From: Leptospira langatensis | Lineage (GTDB): Bacteria; Spirochaetota; Leptospiria; Leptospirales; Leptospiraceae | Assembly (NCBI RefSeq): GCF_004770615.1 | Contig: NZ_RQER01000002.1 | Coordinates: forward strand, 229,892-293,891 | Direction of reading: 5' to 3' | Length of the DNA: 64,000 nt | Part shown: in pieces, positions 39,594-50,202 of the stretch | Numbering within the stretch: position 1 is the stretch's first letter | Layout of the letters: each line of letters begins with the position of its first letter | Translations under genes and position numbers: made by a program | The notes under the pieces: generated by a model | Seen by the model: the letters and a program-made list of their open reading frames with translations, nothing else | Told to the model about the DNA's origin: nothing | The model's database searches: none

Positions 39594-40125
39594 AATACAC
39601 GCGACCACAATTCTCTGCGTTCGAAAGAACGGAAAAGTAGCCATAGCAGGGGACGGACAGGTTTCCTTCGGGAATACCGTAATGAAGAATACGGCCCGCA
39701 AGGTGCGCAAACTATATTCGGACAAGATCGTATCCGGGTTTGCCGGTTCCGCAGCGGATGCATTCACCTTATTCGAGTTATTCGAAAAGAAAGTACACGA
39801 ATATGGCGGAAGTCTTTCCAGAAGTGCGGTCGAACTCGCCAGAGAATGGAGATCTGACAGAGCTCTTCGTCGACTCGAAGCGATGCTCATCGTAGCGGAC
39901 AAGGACGAATCCTTTTTGGTTTCGGGAACAGGGGATGTGATCTCTCCGGACGACGGAATACTTGCCATCGGTTCCGGTGGGAACTATGCTCTTTCTGCGG
40001 CCAGGGCCCTTTATAATCATACCGATCTAGATCCGGTGCAGATCGTAAAGGAAGCCATGAATATAGCGGCTGATATTTGCATTTATACAAACCATAATAT
40101 TATCGTGGAGGAAATCGGACAATGA
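39568..40125 (+). CDS. hslV: HslV protease subunit of the HslUV protease
   Basis: Peptidase ring of the two-component ATP-dependent protease. The 185-residue protein shows [20 protein letters not shown]. The catalytic Thr is at residue 13, preceded by a 12-residue segment rather than the usual single Met, so the N-terminus would have to be trimmed, or translation starts elsewhere (no closer ATG, GTG or TTG is in frame). Lys in [12 protein letters not shown] and the [14 protein letters not shown] signature are intact. It overlaps both neighbours. Confidence 0.95.
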   Translation: MQDSIHPSKIHATTILCVRKNGKVAIAGDGQVSFGNTVMKNTARKVRKLYSDKIVSGFAGSAADAFTLFELFEKKVHEYGGSLSRSAVELAREWRSDRALRRLEAMLIVADKDESFLVSGTGDVISPDDGILAIGSGGNYALSAARALYNHTDLDPVQIVKEAMNIAADICIYTNHNIIVEEIGQ

Positions 40126-41567
40126 GCGACTCCATAACCCAAGCGGACCAAAAAGAAGAAGTAAAATTCCACGACGAGGAACTCACTCCTAGACAGATCG
40201 TTGCCAAGCTGGACGAACATATCATAGGCCAGAAGAATGCAAAGAAAGCGGTGGCAATCGCTCTACGTAACAGAACTCGACGTAGAAAACTAGATCCAGA
40301 ATTAAGAGAAGAGATCTATCCCAAGAACATTATCATGATCGGACCCACGGGAGTGGGAAAGACAGAGATCGCGCGCAGACTTTCCAAACTCTGCGGAGCT
40401 CCTTTTCTAAAGGTAGAAAGCACTAAATTCACAGAAGTAGGTTATGTTGGTCGGGATGTAGAAAGTATTATCCGAGATCTGGCCATGGTTTCCTTGAACT
40501 TAGTCAAACAAGAGTTCCGAAAAGAAGTGGAAGCCAAAGCAAAGGAAAGGGCAGAAGAAGCTCTATTAGATATTCTTTTACCTTTTCCGCAAAAGACCTC
40601 TATTGCAGATCCTCATCCGCCTTCCATCGGATTCTCCGTAAACCAAGACGAGGAAGACAGAGAGAAACGTTTCTTCGAGACCAGAGAAACCATGCGCAAG
40701 AAACTTAAGGCAGGAAAACTGGACGAGCAGATCGTAGAGATAGATATACAGCAAGCCGGTCCCCAAGGACTTCCTATGCTCCAAGTATTTGGCGCCGGAA
40801 ATATGGAAGAATTAGACAATCATATCCAGAATGTTTTAGGCGATCTCATGCCTAAAAAGCAAAAGAAGAGAAAACTTCCCATTCCGGAAGCAATGAAGAT
40901 CCTAGAAGAAGCGGAAGCGGAGAAACTACTCGATCCAGACAAGCTCCAAAGAGAGGCTCAGAAAAGAGTAGAAGAGATGGGGATCGTATTCTTAGACGAG
41001 ATCGACAAGATCGCAAGTCGGGAAGGAAGAGGCGGCGCAGACGTTTCCAGAGAAGGAGTGCAAAGAGATCTTCTTCCGATCGTAGAAGGTGCTACGGTGA
41101 ACACAAAGATCGGTCCTATCGTGACGGACCATATACTGTTTATCGCTGCAGGCGCATTCCATATGTCCAAGCCATCGGATCTGATCCCGGAATTGCAGGG
41201 ACGTTTTCCAATTCGAGTGGAACTGGAAAAACTTTCTATGGACGATTTCGAAAAGATATTAACGGCTCCTAGATCCTCTCTCGTAAAACAATACCAAGCG
41301 CTTCTGTCCACGGACGGGATCAAGATAGAATTCGCTCCGGATGGGATCCGAGAGATCGCAAAGATCGCTTACGATATGAACGAAAAGCATGAGAATATCG
41401 GAGCAAGAAGATTGAACACGATCATGGAAAGGCTCTTAGAAGATCTAAGCTTCGAAGGTCCGGATCTTCCTGAAAACCAAAGGAAACTGACCATCGATAA
41501 GGCGGCAGTAGAGGCTAAGTTAAAAGGGATCGTAGAAGACAAGGATCTGAGTCGCTATATTCTTTAG
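40122..41567 (+). CDS. hslU: HslU ATPase subunit of the HslUV protease
   Basis: Clp/Hsp100-type AAA+ unfoldase, 481 residues, feeding HslV. It has the N-terminal [31 protein letters not shown] segment, Walker [15 protein letters not shown] (about 73), the family insertion (I-domain, about 120-260), Walker [13 protein letters not shown] (about 287) and sensor elements [11 protein letters not shown] and [15 protein letters not shown]. The last residues RYIL fit the HslV pocket as in other HslU. ATG overlaps hslV by four bases; its end overlaps the convergent GHKL gene. Confidence 0.97.
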   Translation: MSDSITQADQKEEVKFHDEELTPRQIVAKLDEHIIGQKNAKKAVAIALRNRTRRRKLDPELREEIYPKNIIMIGPTGVGKTEIARRLSKLCGAPFLKVESTKFTEVGYVGRDVESIIRDLAMVSLNLVKQEFRKEVEAKAKERAEEALLDILLPFPQKTSIADPHPPSIGFSVNQDEEDREKRFFETRETMRKKLKAGKLDEQIVEIDIQQAGPQGLPMLQVFGAGNMEELDNHIQNVLGDLMPKKQKKRKLPIPEAMKILEEAEAEKLLDPDKLQREAQKRVEEMGIVFLDEIDKIASREGRGGADVSREGVQRDLLPIVEGATVNTKIGPIVTDHILFIAAGAFHMSKPSDLIPELQGRFPIRVELEKLSMDDFEKILTAPRSSLVKQYQALLSTDGIKIEFAPDGIREIAKIAYDMNEKHENIGARRLNTIMERLLEDLSFEGPDLPENQRKLTIDKAAVEAKLKGIVEDKDLSRYIL

Positions 41568-42451
41568 AATGCCATTTCGCGAAGCGCAGATAAAGGATAC
41601 CTCATATAAACGGTAGTGGTTCTACTACCGGAAGTGATGGTCAAAAGATCCAGAGGATTCAATCCCATCGTGTAATATCCTTCGTCTATCATAGCGATCC
41701 CAAAACCGGCGCTCTCTTTCTCATCCAAGAACTCAGGTCTAAAGAAATCGGCAGAATTGCCGGCATCGAATAATTGCTTATGGCGAACACGGGACTCTTC
41801 GATCCTTCCGAAATCCATATTATGGATCGGTGAATCGTTTCGGATCCTGAAATTCAATTCGTCCTTAGTGATCCTGATCTTAACAGAGATACGCATTCTG
41901 TTCTTCTTCAGTTTGGAACGAACATCTACGAGGAATTCCTTCTCTTCCGATTTCAAGATCTGCTTCTTAGCGCGGATCCTATCTTCGAGCTGGAGGATGT
42001 TTTGGACCTGTCTCTTGATCTTTTCAGGGACCACATATCTTTGCATCGCATCTCTCAAAGGAGAAGTGTCCATAATGATCTCGAGTAGTTCTTCGGCTTC
42101 TTCTTCAGACTCGCCTAGATTCGTGATCTTCTTTAAGAGTTCATCGCGGAAGATGATATGACGGATATTGCCTTTGATCGCATTGAGTAGGGCTTCCATA
42201 AGCCCGCTGAATAGATGAAAGGCCGCTAAAGGATTGGCTCCGATCTCTTCCAAAAGTCCATTTACTAACTCAGAGAGAATGTCCCGAGTCGGTTTTGTAA
42301 GTCCTTTCATCTCAAGATGAAAGAACCTTCTCTTTTTGAGCTCTTCGATATTTTGGAGGATTTCAGCCCCTTTGAGGACAGATTTCTGGTTTGCCATAGG
42401 AGGGAACTTAGAAAATTTAGTACACGTTGGCTTGCACACACTATACGGCAA
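41564..42451 (-). CDS. GHKL/anti-sigma-factor-like ATPase-fold protein, degenerate
   Basis: A 295-residue protein (277 if the ATG at 42397 is used). The middle reads [20 protein letters not shown], similar to the N-box of RsbW-type kinases, then [19 protein letters not shown] and [15 protein letters not shown], recalling the second ATP-lid boxes and final strand [10 protein letters not shown]. Key residues for ATP binding are not fully kept, so kinase activity is doubtful. An extended coiled segment (about 150-195) sits between the halves. The start is ambiguous; neither candidate has a good ribosome site. Confidence 0.6.
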   Translation of the reverse strand: MPYSVCKPTCTKFSKFPPMANQKSVLKGAEILQNIEELKKRRFFHLEMKGLTKPTRDILSELVNGLLEEIGANPLAAFHLFSGLMEALLNAIKGNIRHIIFRDELLKKITNLGESEEEAEELLEIIMDTSPLRDAMQRYVVPEKIKRQVQNILQLEDRIRAKKQILKSEEKEFLVDVRSKLKKNRMRISVKIRITKDELNFRIRNDSPIHNMDFGRIEESRVRHKQLFDAGNSADFFRPEFLDEKESAGFGIAMIDEGYYTMGLNPLDLLTITSGSRTTTVYMRYPLSALREMAF

Positions 42452-42466
42452 GCTGGTTTTAGGAAG

Positions 42467-42727
42467 ATGGCACCAAAAACCGAAGATTTCGAACTCATCG
42501 CTCCCGACCTGGGAGACACCGATAAAATCGAATTAGTCCGTTGGAATTTTCGATTGGGAGAACAAATTAAAATTGGAGAAGAGGTCTGTGAACTCGTAAC
42601 AGACAAGGCTTCCTTTCCAATGGAATCACCCATCAACGGAATTCTTTCCAGAATTGACAGAGAGAAGGGTTCGATCGTCCGAAAAGGAGAGGTATTAGGA
42701 ATGATCCGGAGGGAAGTTTCCGAGTGA
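42467..42727 (+). CDS. Stand-alone lipoyl-domain protein
   Basis: The 86-residue protein is one lipoyl/biotinyl domain: [20 protein letters not shown], then [14 protein letters not shown] with the lysine (in TDKA) that carries lipoate in E2 components, and [11 protein letters not shown]. The E2 catalytic and E1-binding domains are absent. In complete complexes such a domain swings intermediates between active sites; here it may serve as a donor or as a GcvH-like carrier (inference). ATG 42467 has AGGAAG directly next to it, unusually tight. It overlaps the next gene by four bases (GTGA). Confidence 0.82.
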   Translation: MAPKTEDFELIAPDLGDTDKIELVRWNFRLGEQIKIGEEVCELVTDKASFPMESPINGILSRIDREKGSIVRKGEVLGMIRREVSE

Positions 42728-43623
42728 AATTGGTCCATATATCGGACCTGCATTTTCCCGTACCACTTCCTTTCTCTAGTTTGAAGGGAAAGATGATCCC
42801 GGGTTATTTAAACTATACCTTTAGGCGTAGAAAAAAATACCCGATCTCCCTTTGGCATGCAATCGTTCGAAAAATAGAAGAAGTGCATCCGGATGCAGTC
42901 GTGATCTCCGGAGATATCACAAACGTTTCTCATATCAGAGAATACAATCGATCCTTGGAGATCCTGAAACCGGTCTTGAACGAAAAGACTTTCATGATCC
43001 CAGGAAACCATGATCGATACACCAAACAGGCCACATACGGAAAAGAACTCCCTTATTATGAAAAATTCTTCTCCACTTGGATGGGAGAAGAAGTGACCGA
43101 ACCAAGAGGATATCTAAGAGCTAAAAAAATAGGTAATCTTGCGCTCGTTGGCTGGGACTCTAATATGCCTCTCTCCGTATTGAATGCATACGGATATGTA
43201 TCGGAAGAAGTGGTGCATTCCACGTTGGAATACTTGGAAAGGGAGAAGATAGATCATTACTTTCTCATTTGCCATCATCCCATTTGGAACCCTCCGGAGA
43301 GACAAGAGAGCCCAGGGCATAGAATGAGAAATCGCGAAAAGATAGCGACTCTTCTCAAAAAAAGACCGCCGATCGCGTATCTTCACGGACATGTGCATAC
43401 GAACTGGGTCAAGGCCCCTGGACCGGACAAACCGTTTTATGTGGTGAATTCCGCATCCAGCACAAGGATCGCAGATCCAAAACACGAAAGCGGATTTCAT
43501 ATCCTGGACTGGAATGGAAAAGAATTAGATATACAGAGATTCACCTTCTCCTTGGAAAAAGGGGAATTTATCCTAGCAAACACGATCTTATACGAAGAAG
43601 AAAAGGAAACAGATGGCCGGTAA
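42724..43623 (+). CDS. Calcineurin-like metallophosphoesterase
   Basis: A 299-residue cytoplasmic protein with the five conserved motifs: [30 protein letters not shown] and LHGHVHTNW. This is the di-metal site of the cyclic nucleotide / lipid A-type phosphoesterase superfamily. Substrate unknown. The GTG start overlaps the lipoyl gene by four bases, and the end overlaps the Mrp gene by 11, so the three genes form one transcript. Confidence 0.9.
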   Translation: MKLVHISDLHFPVPLPFSSLKGKMIPGYLNYTFRRRKKYPISLWHAIVRKIEEVHPDAVVISGDITNVSHIREYNRSLEILKPVLNEKTFMIPGNHDRYTKQATYGKELPYYEKFFSTWMGEEVTEPRGYLRAKKIGNLALVGWDSNMPLSVLNAYGYVSEEVVHSTLEYLEREKIDHYFLICHHPIWNPPERQESPGHRMRNREKIATLLKKRPPIAYLHGHVHTNWVKAPGPDKPFYVVNSASSTRIADPKHESGFHILDWNGKELDIQRFTFSLEKGEFILANTILYEEEKETDGR

Positions 43624-44659
43624 AATCCAACCCATAGACATTCAAAGAGAATTAACCAAGATCAAACATCCGGAACTAAAAAAGGACATCGTGTCCTTAG
43701 GAATGATCGGATCCTTGGAGATCGGCGAAGAAGAAACGAATATCCTAGTCAAGACCCCAAGCCAGGACAGAAGGGTCCAGATCGGTTTGGAAGCTCAGAT
43801 CCGCCAGACCCTTTCCAAGAAAGAAGGGGTCGGCAAGATCAAGATCAAATTCGAAGTAGATCCAAAAATGACCCTGGACGATTCGAATAAGATCTTGGGA
43901 GTGAAGAAGGTAATCGCGATCGGTTCCGGAAAAGGTGGGGTCGGAAAATCCACAGTCACAGTGAATCTAGCGGCGGCAGCGGCAGCTCTCGGCTATAAAG
44001 TGGGAGTCTTGGATGCGGATATCTACGGACCTTCTATCGGAAAAATGTTCGGCGTGAACGGAAAGGTAGCCTTAAAAGCAGAAGAGGATAAGATCTATCC
44101 TTTAGAAAAAGACGGACTCAAGATCATCTCCTTCTCCTTCTTGATAGAAGAAAAACAGCCTGTTGTTTGGAGAGGTCCTATGCTTGGAAAAGCGGTGGAG
44201 CAATTCTTGTACGATATCGTCTGGGGAGAATTAGATTTTCTTTTTATAGATCTTCCACCTGGAACGGGTGACGTGCAACTCTCCCTAGCACAGCTCATAG
44301 ATTTAGACGGCGCAGTTCTAGTAACGACTCCGCAATCCGTCGCACTTTTAGATGCAAATCGCGCGGCTTCCATGTTCCAACAAGTAAAAGTACCTATCCT
44401 AGGTGTAGTAGAGAACATGAGCGAATTTGTGTGTCCAAATTGTGGCCATGCTTCCGCAATTTTTTCGAAGGGCGGAGGTCAAAAATTAGCGGATTCTTCC
44501 GATACAAGATTTCTGGGAGGAGTCCCACTTACGATGGATGTGATGAGCGCCGGCGAATCTGGAAAACCTTTGGTTTTCCAAGAACCGGATGGAATTATTG
44601 CAAAATCCTATAAAAACATACTCCAAAACCTCGCTGAAGAGATAAAAAAGTGGGAATAA
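43613..44659 (+). CDS. apbC: Mrp/ApbC iron-sulfur cluster carrier ATPase
   Basis: A 348-residue P-loop protein with an N-terminal MIP18/DUF59-like domain (about 5-80) and an Mrp domain with deviant Walker [13 protein letters not shown] (about 104), [10 protein letters not shown], and the CxxC in FVCPNCGHA that holds a [4Fe-4S] cluster between subunits. It loads clusters onto apo-proteins. Near the GHKL and lipoyl genes, a link to lipoylation enzymes (radical-SAM) is conceivable but unproved. Confidence 0.94.
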   Translation: MAGKIQPIDIQRELTKIKHPELKKDIVSLGMIGSLEIGEEETNILVKTPSQDRRVQIGLEAQIRQTLSKKEGVGKIKIKFEVDPKMTLDDSNKILGVKKVIAIGSGKGGVGKSTVTVNLAAAAAALGYKVGVLDADIYGPSIGKMFGVNGKVALKAEEDKIYPLEKDGLKIISFSFLIEEKQPVVWRGPMLGKAVEQFLYDIVWGELDFLFIDLPPGTGDVQLSLAQLIDLDGAVLVTTPQSVALLDANRAASMFQQVKVPILGVVENMSEFVCPNCGHASAIFSKGGGQKLADSSDTRFLGGVPLTMDVMSAGESGKPLVFQEPDGIIAKSYKNILQNLAEEIKKWE

Positions 44660-44699
44660 TTTACCGAGCACAGTCAGTTAGTACAGAGGGAGGAAGACC

Positions 44700-45386
44700 G
44701 TGAAGTTCGAGAAAGGCACAGAAAAGAATCCATCCGGAAACCTCATAGTATATTGCAATGTCGTTGGAGAAAATCCGCTTTTTCCGGGCGGTAAGATCAT
44801 CGCTTCCAACGTCGTGGTAAGTTTTCTCAGAATCGGAGAGAACTTTCCTGTAGTAACTTTTCCTCCAGTATCCCTTGATAGCTATGAAGATCTAAAAAGG
44901 ATCATCACAGACCATTACGACAAGTACGACGTGGTCAAGATCAAGGACTTCGAAATGCCAGCCGGCCAAGAAGATTCGAATTCTTATATCAAAGAAAGAA
45001 TGGATCATTTCGAGAACGTAGTGATCCGCTATGTAGAGCTTTGTAAGAATAGAGAAGGAAACAATTTCTCAGAACCGGAAAAAGAACCGGAAGGCGTGAG
45101 AGATTATCTGGATGCACTCGCGAATCTTTCCTTAAAAGTAAGGCGCTCGAGTGGGATCGCAAGAGAGGCCTCTTTGCTCCATATGGAGAGGTTGGTAGAA
45201 ACCTTCTCCGGAAAGCACCCTGAGTTCGATCTTCATAATTTCCGTAAAGCATTGGAAATTCCTGGCCAAACAGGAGAAGATCTCGTAGGGCTTTATCTGC
45301 AAAAATTCAACGCGATCTCTTATGAGAGATACGAAGACGCTTCGGATCTAAACAAGAAGATCCAAGCGATCGAATCCGTACCTTGA
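44700..45386 (+). CDS. Conserved hypothetical protein with C-terminal UVR-like motif
   Basis: A 228-residue protein of unknown family. The first half ([21 protein letters not shown]) may be a small beta barrel, the second half is helical. At the C-terminus, [20 protein letters not shown] resembles the UVR motif 'E.YE.AA.LRD.I..L' used for UvrB-UvrC and ClpC-McsA contacts. The GTG start has GGAGGAAG a few bases upstream, a very good ribosome site. It is followed by a strong terminator. Confidence 0.68.
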   Translation: MKFEKGTEKNPSGNLIVYCNVVGENPLFPGGKIIASNVVVSFLRIGENFPVVTFPPVSLDSYEDLKRIITDHYDKYDVVKIKDFEMPAGQEDSNSYIKERMDHFENVVIRYVELCKNREGNNFSEPEKEPEGVRDYLDALANLSLKVRRSSGIAREASLLHMERLVETFSGKHPEFDLHNFRKALEIPGQTGEDLVGLYLQKFNAISYERYEDASDLNKKIQAIESVP

Positions 45387-45410
45387 TCGTAAGAACAACC
45401 TTTGTTGAAT

Positions 45411-45439
45411 AAAAAGGCGGGAACCAAACCCGCCTTTTT
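45411..45439. terminator. Strong bidirectional terminator
   Basis: A perfect 11-bp stem AAAAAGGCGGG (45411-45421) / CCCGCCTTTTT (45429-45439) with a 7-base loop, A-run before and T-run after. It separates the UVR-motif gene from the convergent ubiX. Confidence 0.9.
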
Positions 45440-45467
45440 AATTTACATGTTTAGCAATTCCTGAACT

Positions 45468-46097
45468 TCAATCCGTATTCGGTTCCGCTAACCATCGCGG
45501 ATAGAGATCGATCTCTTTTCCAAGTAAACGAAAGATGCGAGTCGCCATAAAATCTCCCAGGTCTTCTAGGCTGTTCGGCATCTGATAGAACCCAGGAGAG
45601 GCCGGAGCGATGATCGCTCCTGCGTCGTGTAGAGAAAGCATATTCTCCAAATGGATCCTGTTATAGGGAGTTTCTCTCGGGACCAGGATCAATCTTCTTC
45701 TTTCTTTGAGAGTTACGTCAGCCGCTCTTTCAATCAGATTCTCTGTGATCCCTGTACGGATAGAAGCGATCGTTTTCATAGAGCAGGGAACAACCACCAT
45801 TCCATCCCAAATATTCGAACCGGAAGCGATATCGCATCCTATATCTTCGTATTTTCTGAAATGGAATTTATGCACCTGTTTTGGCTTCCATTTCTCTCGG
45901 ATGAAGTCCAAGACCTGATCTCCGGTTTCCACCTTGGTAGAAAACTCTTCTTTAAAAACACGGATAGAAGCTGGGCTAGGAACAAACCAGGTCTCTCCCG
46001 GAATTTCCATGAGCGCTTTTAAAAAGCGTGCGGCATAAATAGAACCACTCGCACCCGCCATGGCAACCACCAGTCGAATGCGATCTTTAGAGTCCAT
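45468..46097 (-). CDS. ubiX: Flavin prenyltransferase UbiX family
   Basis: Makes prenylated FMN, the cofactor of UbiD-type decarboxylases. The 209-residue protein begins [20 protein letters not shown], the Rossmann-like flavin site, and includes [36 protein letters not shown] and [17 protein letters not shown], all typical. Its ATG overlaps by one base the stop of the UbiA-type gene, a pairing seen in quinone biosynthesis clusters. Confidence 0.94.
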   Translation of the reverse strand: MDSKDRIRLVVAMAGASGSIYAARFLKALMEIPGETWFVPSPASIRVFKEEFSTKVETGDQVLDFIREKWKPKQVHKFHFRKYEDIGCDIASGSNIWDGMVVVPCSMKTIASIRTGITENLIERAADVTLKERRRLILVPRETPYNRIHLENMLSLHDAGAIIAPASPGFYQMPNSLEDLGDFMATRIFRLLGKEIDLYPRWLAEPNTD

Positions 46098-47038
46098 TAA
46101 ATAGAACCTTGTCGAAGTAATTGGATCAGATCTTGTCCTTTCTCTAGAAGAATTCCGAGAAAGATCACAATGGAGATCCAGGAATGGATCTGATAGAACA
46201 AAGGAGGAAAATTCCCATCCTTACTCTTATAGGCAATGGATTGCTCCCAAGTCAGAAAAGCAACTATTAGAAGCCAGAATGCCCAAAAGATCCCATGTAA
46301 GCCCGCATACCATGCCGCAAGTCCCAAAAGAACAGCAGAGAGTATATGAGAAATTCTTGATATAATGATGGATATCTTTTCCCCAAAGTGGGCAGGCACT
46401 GAATGGAGTCCTTCTTTCCGATCAAATTCTCGATCCTGTAAGGCGTATAGGATATCGAAGCCGGCCAAATTAAAAGCTAGTCCCAGAGTCCAAAGACCTG
46501 CCATCCAGGAAAATTCCTCTCGGATCGCGATCCAAGTGGCAAGGGGAGCGAGCCCTATCGTAACTCCCAGATAGAAATGGCAGAGGAATGTAAACCGCTT
46601 TGTATAAGAATAGGTGAATAAAAGAAAGAGAGTAGGAAAAGAAAGATAGAAGGAAAGATCATTTAAGAACCAACTCCCCAGAAAAAACAAGAGAGAGGAT
46701 CCGACGATGAAAATGCCCGCCATCAGGTCCGAGATCTGGCCACTCGGGATCTCCCGATTGGCAGTCCTCGGATTTTTGGCATCGAAGCGTTTGTCTGCCC
46801 AACGATTGAATCCCATGGCCGCACTTCTTGCGCCTACCATGCAGATCAGGATCCAGAAGAGCTTTAGGCCGAGCACAGAAAGAGGCAGACTCGGTTTCTG
46901 CAACACAGCTAACACGAATGCGATCCCCGCAAAAGGAAGCGCGAACAGAGTATGTGAAAATTTAATAAAACGACCGTATTTAGCAAACGCTGCTAATGTA
47001 GAAGAAGCCATCTCAAGAAAGCATGAAAGAAAGGGCAA
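46097..47038 (-). CDS. UbiA-type prenyltransferase for quinone biosynthesis
   Basis: A 313-residue integral membrane protein with about eight helices. The first Asp-rich motif is in [26 protein letters not shown] and the second in [17 protein letters not shown]. This sequence type is the 'UbiA-like' branch associated with the futalosine menaquinone route (MqnP) rather than classical 4-hydroxybenzoate transferases, with UbiX next to it. Assignment of the pathway depends on mqn genes elsewhere. Confidence 0.87.
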   Translation of the reverse strand: MPFLSCFLEMASSTLAAFAKYGRFIKFSHTLFALPFAGIAFVLAVLQKPSLPLSVLGLKLFWILICMVGARSAAMGFNRWADKRFDAKNPRTANREIPSGQISDLMAGIFIVGSSLLFFLGSWFLNDLSFYLSFPTLFLLFTYSYTKRFTFLCHFYLGVTIGLAPLATWIAIREEFSWMAGLWTLGLAFNLAGFDILYALQDREFDRKEGLHSVPAHFGEKISIIISRISHILSAVLLGLAAWYAGLHGIFWAFWLLIVAFLTWEQSIAYKSKDGNFPPLFYQIHSWISIVIFLGILLEKGQDLIQLLRQGSI

Positions 47039-47116
47039 AACTTAAGAAAGCAGATTTTTTAAGACCAAAACGAAAATGGATGATTTTTTGCCCTCCCGAG
47101 TAAATCCTCGTTTCAA

Positions 47117-47776
47117 ATGGTTCCTACAGCGGATTTAAAACCGGATCGCAGCATCGGCACGGATGAGATCGATTCCTTACTCCAATCCATAGTCAAATCT
47201 AAAGACTTACATTTCAGATGGCTAAACACTCTCTCCATGTTAGAACATATCGGAGCAAGAAAGATACATACCACTCAAACCGGATCGCAAGTCTCCGAGA
47301 TGGTCTTGCGTCATGCCTCGGAAGAAGCAAGGCACGCCTCCTTCTTCAAACGACTTGCCCTCAAGGTCTTACCGGAAGGCACCCAAGATTTTCAAAAAGG
47401 ATCCTTGCTTGCAGGATATTCCGCAGTATCTTACTTTCAAAAACTGGATTCCTGTGTAGAGAGATCCCTTTCTAAAGAAAAGTTAGCGAAACGAACTCAT
47501 TCCTTTCTTTGCTATTTATACGTTACGAAAATGATAGAAGAAAGAGCAGGGCTTGTCTACGAGCTGTATGACAAGATCTTGGATGAGAACCAAGCAGGGA
47601 TCTCCATCAAGGGAATCATCAAGGAAGAAGAGGTCCATCTCGTCGAGATGGACAATGCTCTTTCTGAGCTGGACCCGGATTTCGAAGCAAGAACCTTGGA
47701 ATTCAGAGGAAAGGAAGCAGAATTCTTCCATAAATATTTCCGCAATTTAGAGAAAGAAATCCTTAGAGTCGCATAG
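47117..47776 (+). CDS. Ferritin-like di-iron protein, uncharacterised
   Basis: The 219-residue all-helical protein carries spaced carboxylate/histidine motifs of a ferritin-like four-helix bundle: MLEHIGARKI, ASEEARHASF (ExxRH), MIEERAGLVYE and EEEVHLVEMD. A di-iron centre with Glu/His ligands is therefore likely. It is not a typical rubrerythrin or bacterioferritin, as there is no rubredoxin domain or haem motif. Substrate or storage role unknown. It is followed by the secreted basic protein after 12 bases. Confidence 0.68.
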   Translation: MVPTADLKPDRSIGTDEIDSLLQSIVKSKDLHFRWLNTLSMLEHIGARKIHTTQTGSQVSEMVLRHASEEARHASFFKRLALKVLPEGTQDFQKGSLLAGYSAVSYFQKLDSCVERSLSKEKLAKRTHSFLCYLYVTKMIEERAGLVYELYDKILDENQAGISIKGIIKEEEVHLVEMDNALSELDPDFEARTLEFRGKEAEFFHKYFRNLEKEILRVA

Positions 47777-47788
47777 TATAATATTCGA

Positions 47789-49000
47789 ATGTTAGAAAAC
47801 GCCAGATCTACCAAATACAGAGTATTCCTTCTAACATTCCTATTGTTCATTCTGGGAGGAAGTTTCGCTCTTTCTTCTCAGACCTCTTCTAACAGAAAAG
47901 ATGCGCCGATCGGGATCATCGCATATTGCCCGGCCCAATCCGAAAAGGAGAAGCCCTTCGATTTCGAAAGGACCTTGTCACTTTGGTACAAACGCTTTAA
48001 AGCTGAAAGAATACAAGAAGGAGGAGGAGCCATTCTTCTCGTTTCGGCTCCCTATCTGTCTAAAGATTCTCCCGAAATAGAAAGGATCAAGACTGCTTTA
48101 GGAGCGGAGATCGTATTTGCTGGATTCCATTCTGCAAAGGTTGAAAAAAAACAACCTGGCTCATCTAACACGAAGAAAGTAAAATCCTCTAAAAAGCAAA
48201 CCAAGAAGATTCGATCTAAAAAACCCACGACAAAACCGGAACCCAAGGAAAGTCCCAAGGAAACTCCCGGCTCCGTAGTGTGGATCACCGAAATCCCGAA
48301 TGCAAGCGGCCAGGCGCAGGAAACTCAAAAATCGGTTCCTTCTTCTGAAAAAACAAAAACGGATACTTCTGCGCAAGCTCCTTCGAAGGAAACATCCTCT
48401 CCGAAAAGCACAGAGACAGATCTAAAAAAGAAGAAGACAAACAAAGTAAAATCGACTTCTTCTATATCTTCTCAAAAAAAGGAAAAGAAAGGATCCAAGA
48501 AGAAGCTCCCTAAGCTTTCAAAAAAGGCGGATCCAATCATTCCTCCGGGACAGATCATAAGTAAGGAAGAAGGCGGACTCAATTTCGTATTCTATTCTCC
48601 CGCATTACAATCCCTTCAGTCCAAGGACAAGTCACCGGCTCCTTGGATAGAGGATTTCAAGACCCAATTCAATCGGATCTCCGAATTTCATAATTTCCAT
48701 TTTCTACTGGCCCAAGACCCGACTCCGGATCTAAAAAACCAAGAGGGAAGGATCTCCTCTCAATTGGAAGAATGGAGAAAGGATCTTTTAGCAGAGCTTC
48801 CTTCCGTTGTGTTAGTTTCTTCTCCTCAATCTTTGCGTTTCTTTAACGGAGAATATAGCTTCGGTTGCGGAGCGACTGCGGATTCCTTGAAGATCAATAT
48901 ACTGCAATTATTCTTTAGAAATGGAAGATTGATCCGGATCAGCGAAGAAGTCCAAGACCTGAATTCCAAAGAATCGAATAAATCTTGGATCCTGGAATAA
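47789..49000 (+). CDS. Hypothetical secreted protein with long Lys/Ser-rich linker
   Basis: A 403-residue protein with an N-terminal hydrophobic signal or anchor (about 12-32, FLLTFLLFILGGSFALSSQ). A first globular part (about 40-115; IGIIAYCPAQ...ALGAEIVFAGFHSAK) is separated from a second one (about 265-403; LNFVFYSPALQ...NGEYSFGCGATADSLKIN) by a 140-residue low-complexity linker rich in Lys, Ser, Thr and Pro (for example KKKKTNKVKSTSS). I recognise no family. The two halves look related in pattern, hinting at a split domain (inference). Confidence 0.6.
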   Translation: MLENARSTKYRVFLLTFLLFILGGSFALSSQTSSNRKDAPIGIIAYCPAQSEKEKPFDFERTLSLWYKRFKAERIQEGGGAILLVSAPYLSKDSPEIERIKTALGAEIVFAGFHSAKVEKKQPGSSNTKKVKSSKKQTKKIRSKKPTTKPEPKESPKETPGSVVWITEIPNASGQAQETQKSVPSSEKTKTDTSAQAPSKETSSPKSTETDLKKKKTNKVKSTSSISSQKKEKKGSKKKLPKLSKKADPIIPPGQIISKEEGGLNFVFYSPALQSLQSKDKSPAPWIEDFKTQFNRISEFHNFHFLLAQDPTPDLKNQEGRISSQLEEWRKDLLAELPSVVLVSSPQSLRFFNGEYSFGCGATADSLKINILQLFFRNGRLIRISEEVQDLNSKESNKSWILE

Positions 49001-49007
49001 CAGTAGA

Positions 49008-49025
49008 TTGTAGGAGTTCCTACAA
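49008..49025. repeat. Perfect 18-base hyphenated palindrome upstream of ychF
   Basis: TTGTAGGAGTTCCTACAA consists of 8-bp arms around GT. It lies eight bases after the preceding stop and 71 bases before ychF. It could be a protein operator, an RNA hairpin or a dispersed small repeat; no second copy was noticed in this window. Confidence 0.4.
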
Positions 49026-49096
49026 ACCTTTCTCTTCCGTAATATTCGAGTTTCGAAACGAATTTACAGATTCCAAACTTCTCAAAAATTGACTCT

Positions 49097-50194
49097 ATGA
49101 GCTTGAATTGCGGAATCGTAGGCCTACCGAACGTAGGAAAATCCACTATATTTAATGCGTTAACCAAGGCCGGTGCCGAAATGCAGAACTATCCTTTCTG
49201 TACGATAGAACCGAATACGGGTATCGTGGAAGTTCCGGATACAAGACTCGAAAGACTGGCTGAGATCTATAAACCCAATAAAACGATTCCTGCGATCATG
49301 GAATTCGTGGATATCGCCGGACTCGTAAAAGGGGCAAGCCAAGGAGAAGGTTTAGGAAATAAATTTCTCTCTCATATTAGGGAAGTGGACGCAATCTGCC
49401 ATGTGGTCCGTGCCTTCGAAGACGACAATATCACTCACGTTCACGGTAAGATCAGCCCCGTAGATGACGCACAAGTAGTCACAATGGAATTAGTACTGGC
49501 AGATCTGGATTCTGCAGAAAAGCAGTACCAAAAAATTTCCAGGAACGCAAAAGGCGGAAATAAAGAAGCCCAGGAAGCGTATAACTTATTAGAAAAGATC
49601 ATCAGCGTATTGAAAGAAGGAAAGCCAGCAAGACTTGCAGAGATCAAGCCGGAAGAACAAAAGCTAGTAAAGACATTCAATCTGATCACTGCTAAACCTG
49701 TACTGTACGTTGCAAATATCACAGACAAAGCAGCTACCGCAAAAGAAAATCCTTTGGTAGACGCAGTCCGCAAAATGGCAAAAGACGAAGGAGCGGAAGT
49801 AGTGACCCTCTGCGGAAAATTCGAAGAAGAGATCTCCGGTTTAAGCAGAGAAGAACAAACCGAATTCTTGGCAGAGATAGGTGAGACCAGAAGCGGATTA
49901 GACAGAATGATCCAAGCAGCCTACAAGCTCTTAGGCTTGGTCACATTCTTTACAGCGGGAGAACAAGAGGCTCGCGCTTGGACCACAGGAGTAGGAAGCA
50001 CCGCACCGATTGCCGCTTCCGTCATTCATTCCGACTTCGAGAAGGCATTCATCCGAGCAGAAGTCATGAAATTCGAGGATCTGGATAGAACGGGGAACCC
50101 AACCAAAGTAAAAGAAGAAGGGAAACTCAGGATAGAAGGAAAAGAATATATTGTCCAGGACGGAGATGTGATCTATTTCCGAGTGAACGCCTAA
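49097..50194 (+). CDS. ychF: YchF/OLA1 family P-loop NTPase
   Basis: A 365-residue Obg-related ATPase that binds ribosomes and responds to redox state. It has [15 protein letters not shown], the switch region, [20 protein letters not shown], a noncanonical G4 motif (YVANIT), a helical hairpin, and the C-terminal TGS domain ending with [15 protein letters not shown]. Length and motifs are normal. The ATG lacks a clear ribosome site. Confidence 0.96.
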   Translation: MSLNCGIVGLPNVGKSTIFNALTKAGAEMQNYPFCTIEPNTGIVEVPDTRLERLAEIYKPNKTIPAIMEFVDIAGLVKGASQGEGLGNKFLSHIREVDAICHVVRAFEDDNITHVHGKISPVDDAQVVTMELVLADLDSAEKQYQKISRNAKGGNKEAQEAYNLLEKIISVLKEGKPARLAEIKPEEQKLVKTFNLITAKPVLYVANITDKAATAKENPLVDAVRKMAKDEGAEVVTLCGKFEEEISGLSREEQTEFLAEIGETRSGLDRMIQAAYKLLGLVTFFTAGEQEARAWTTGVGSTAPIAASVIHSDFEKAFIRAEVMKFEDLDRTGNPTKVKEEGKLRIEGKEYIVQDGDVIYFRVNA

Positions 50195-50202
50195 GCCAAG
50201 AT

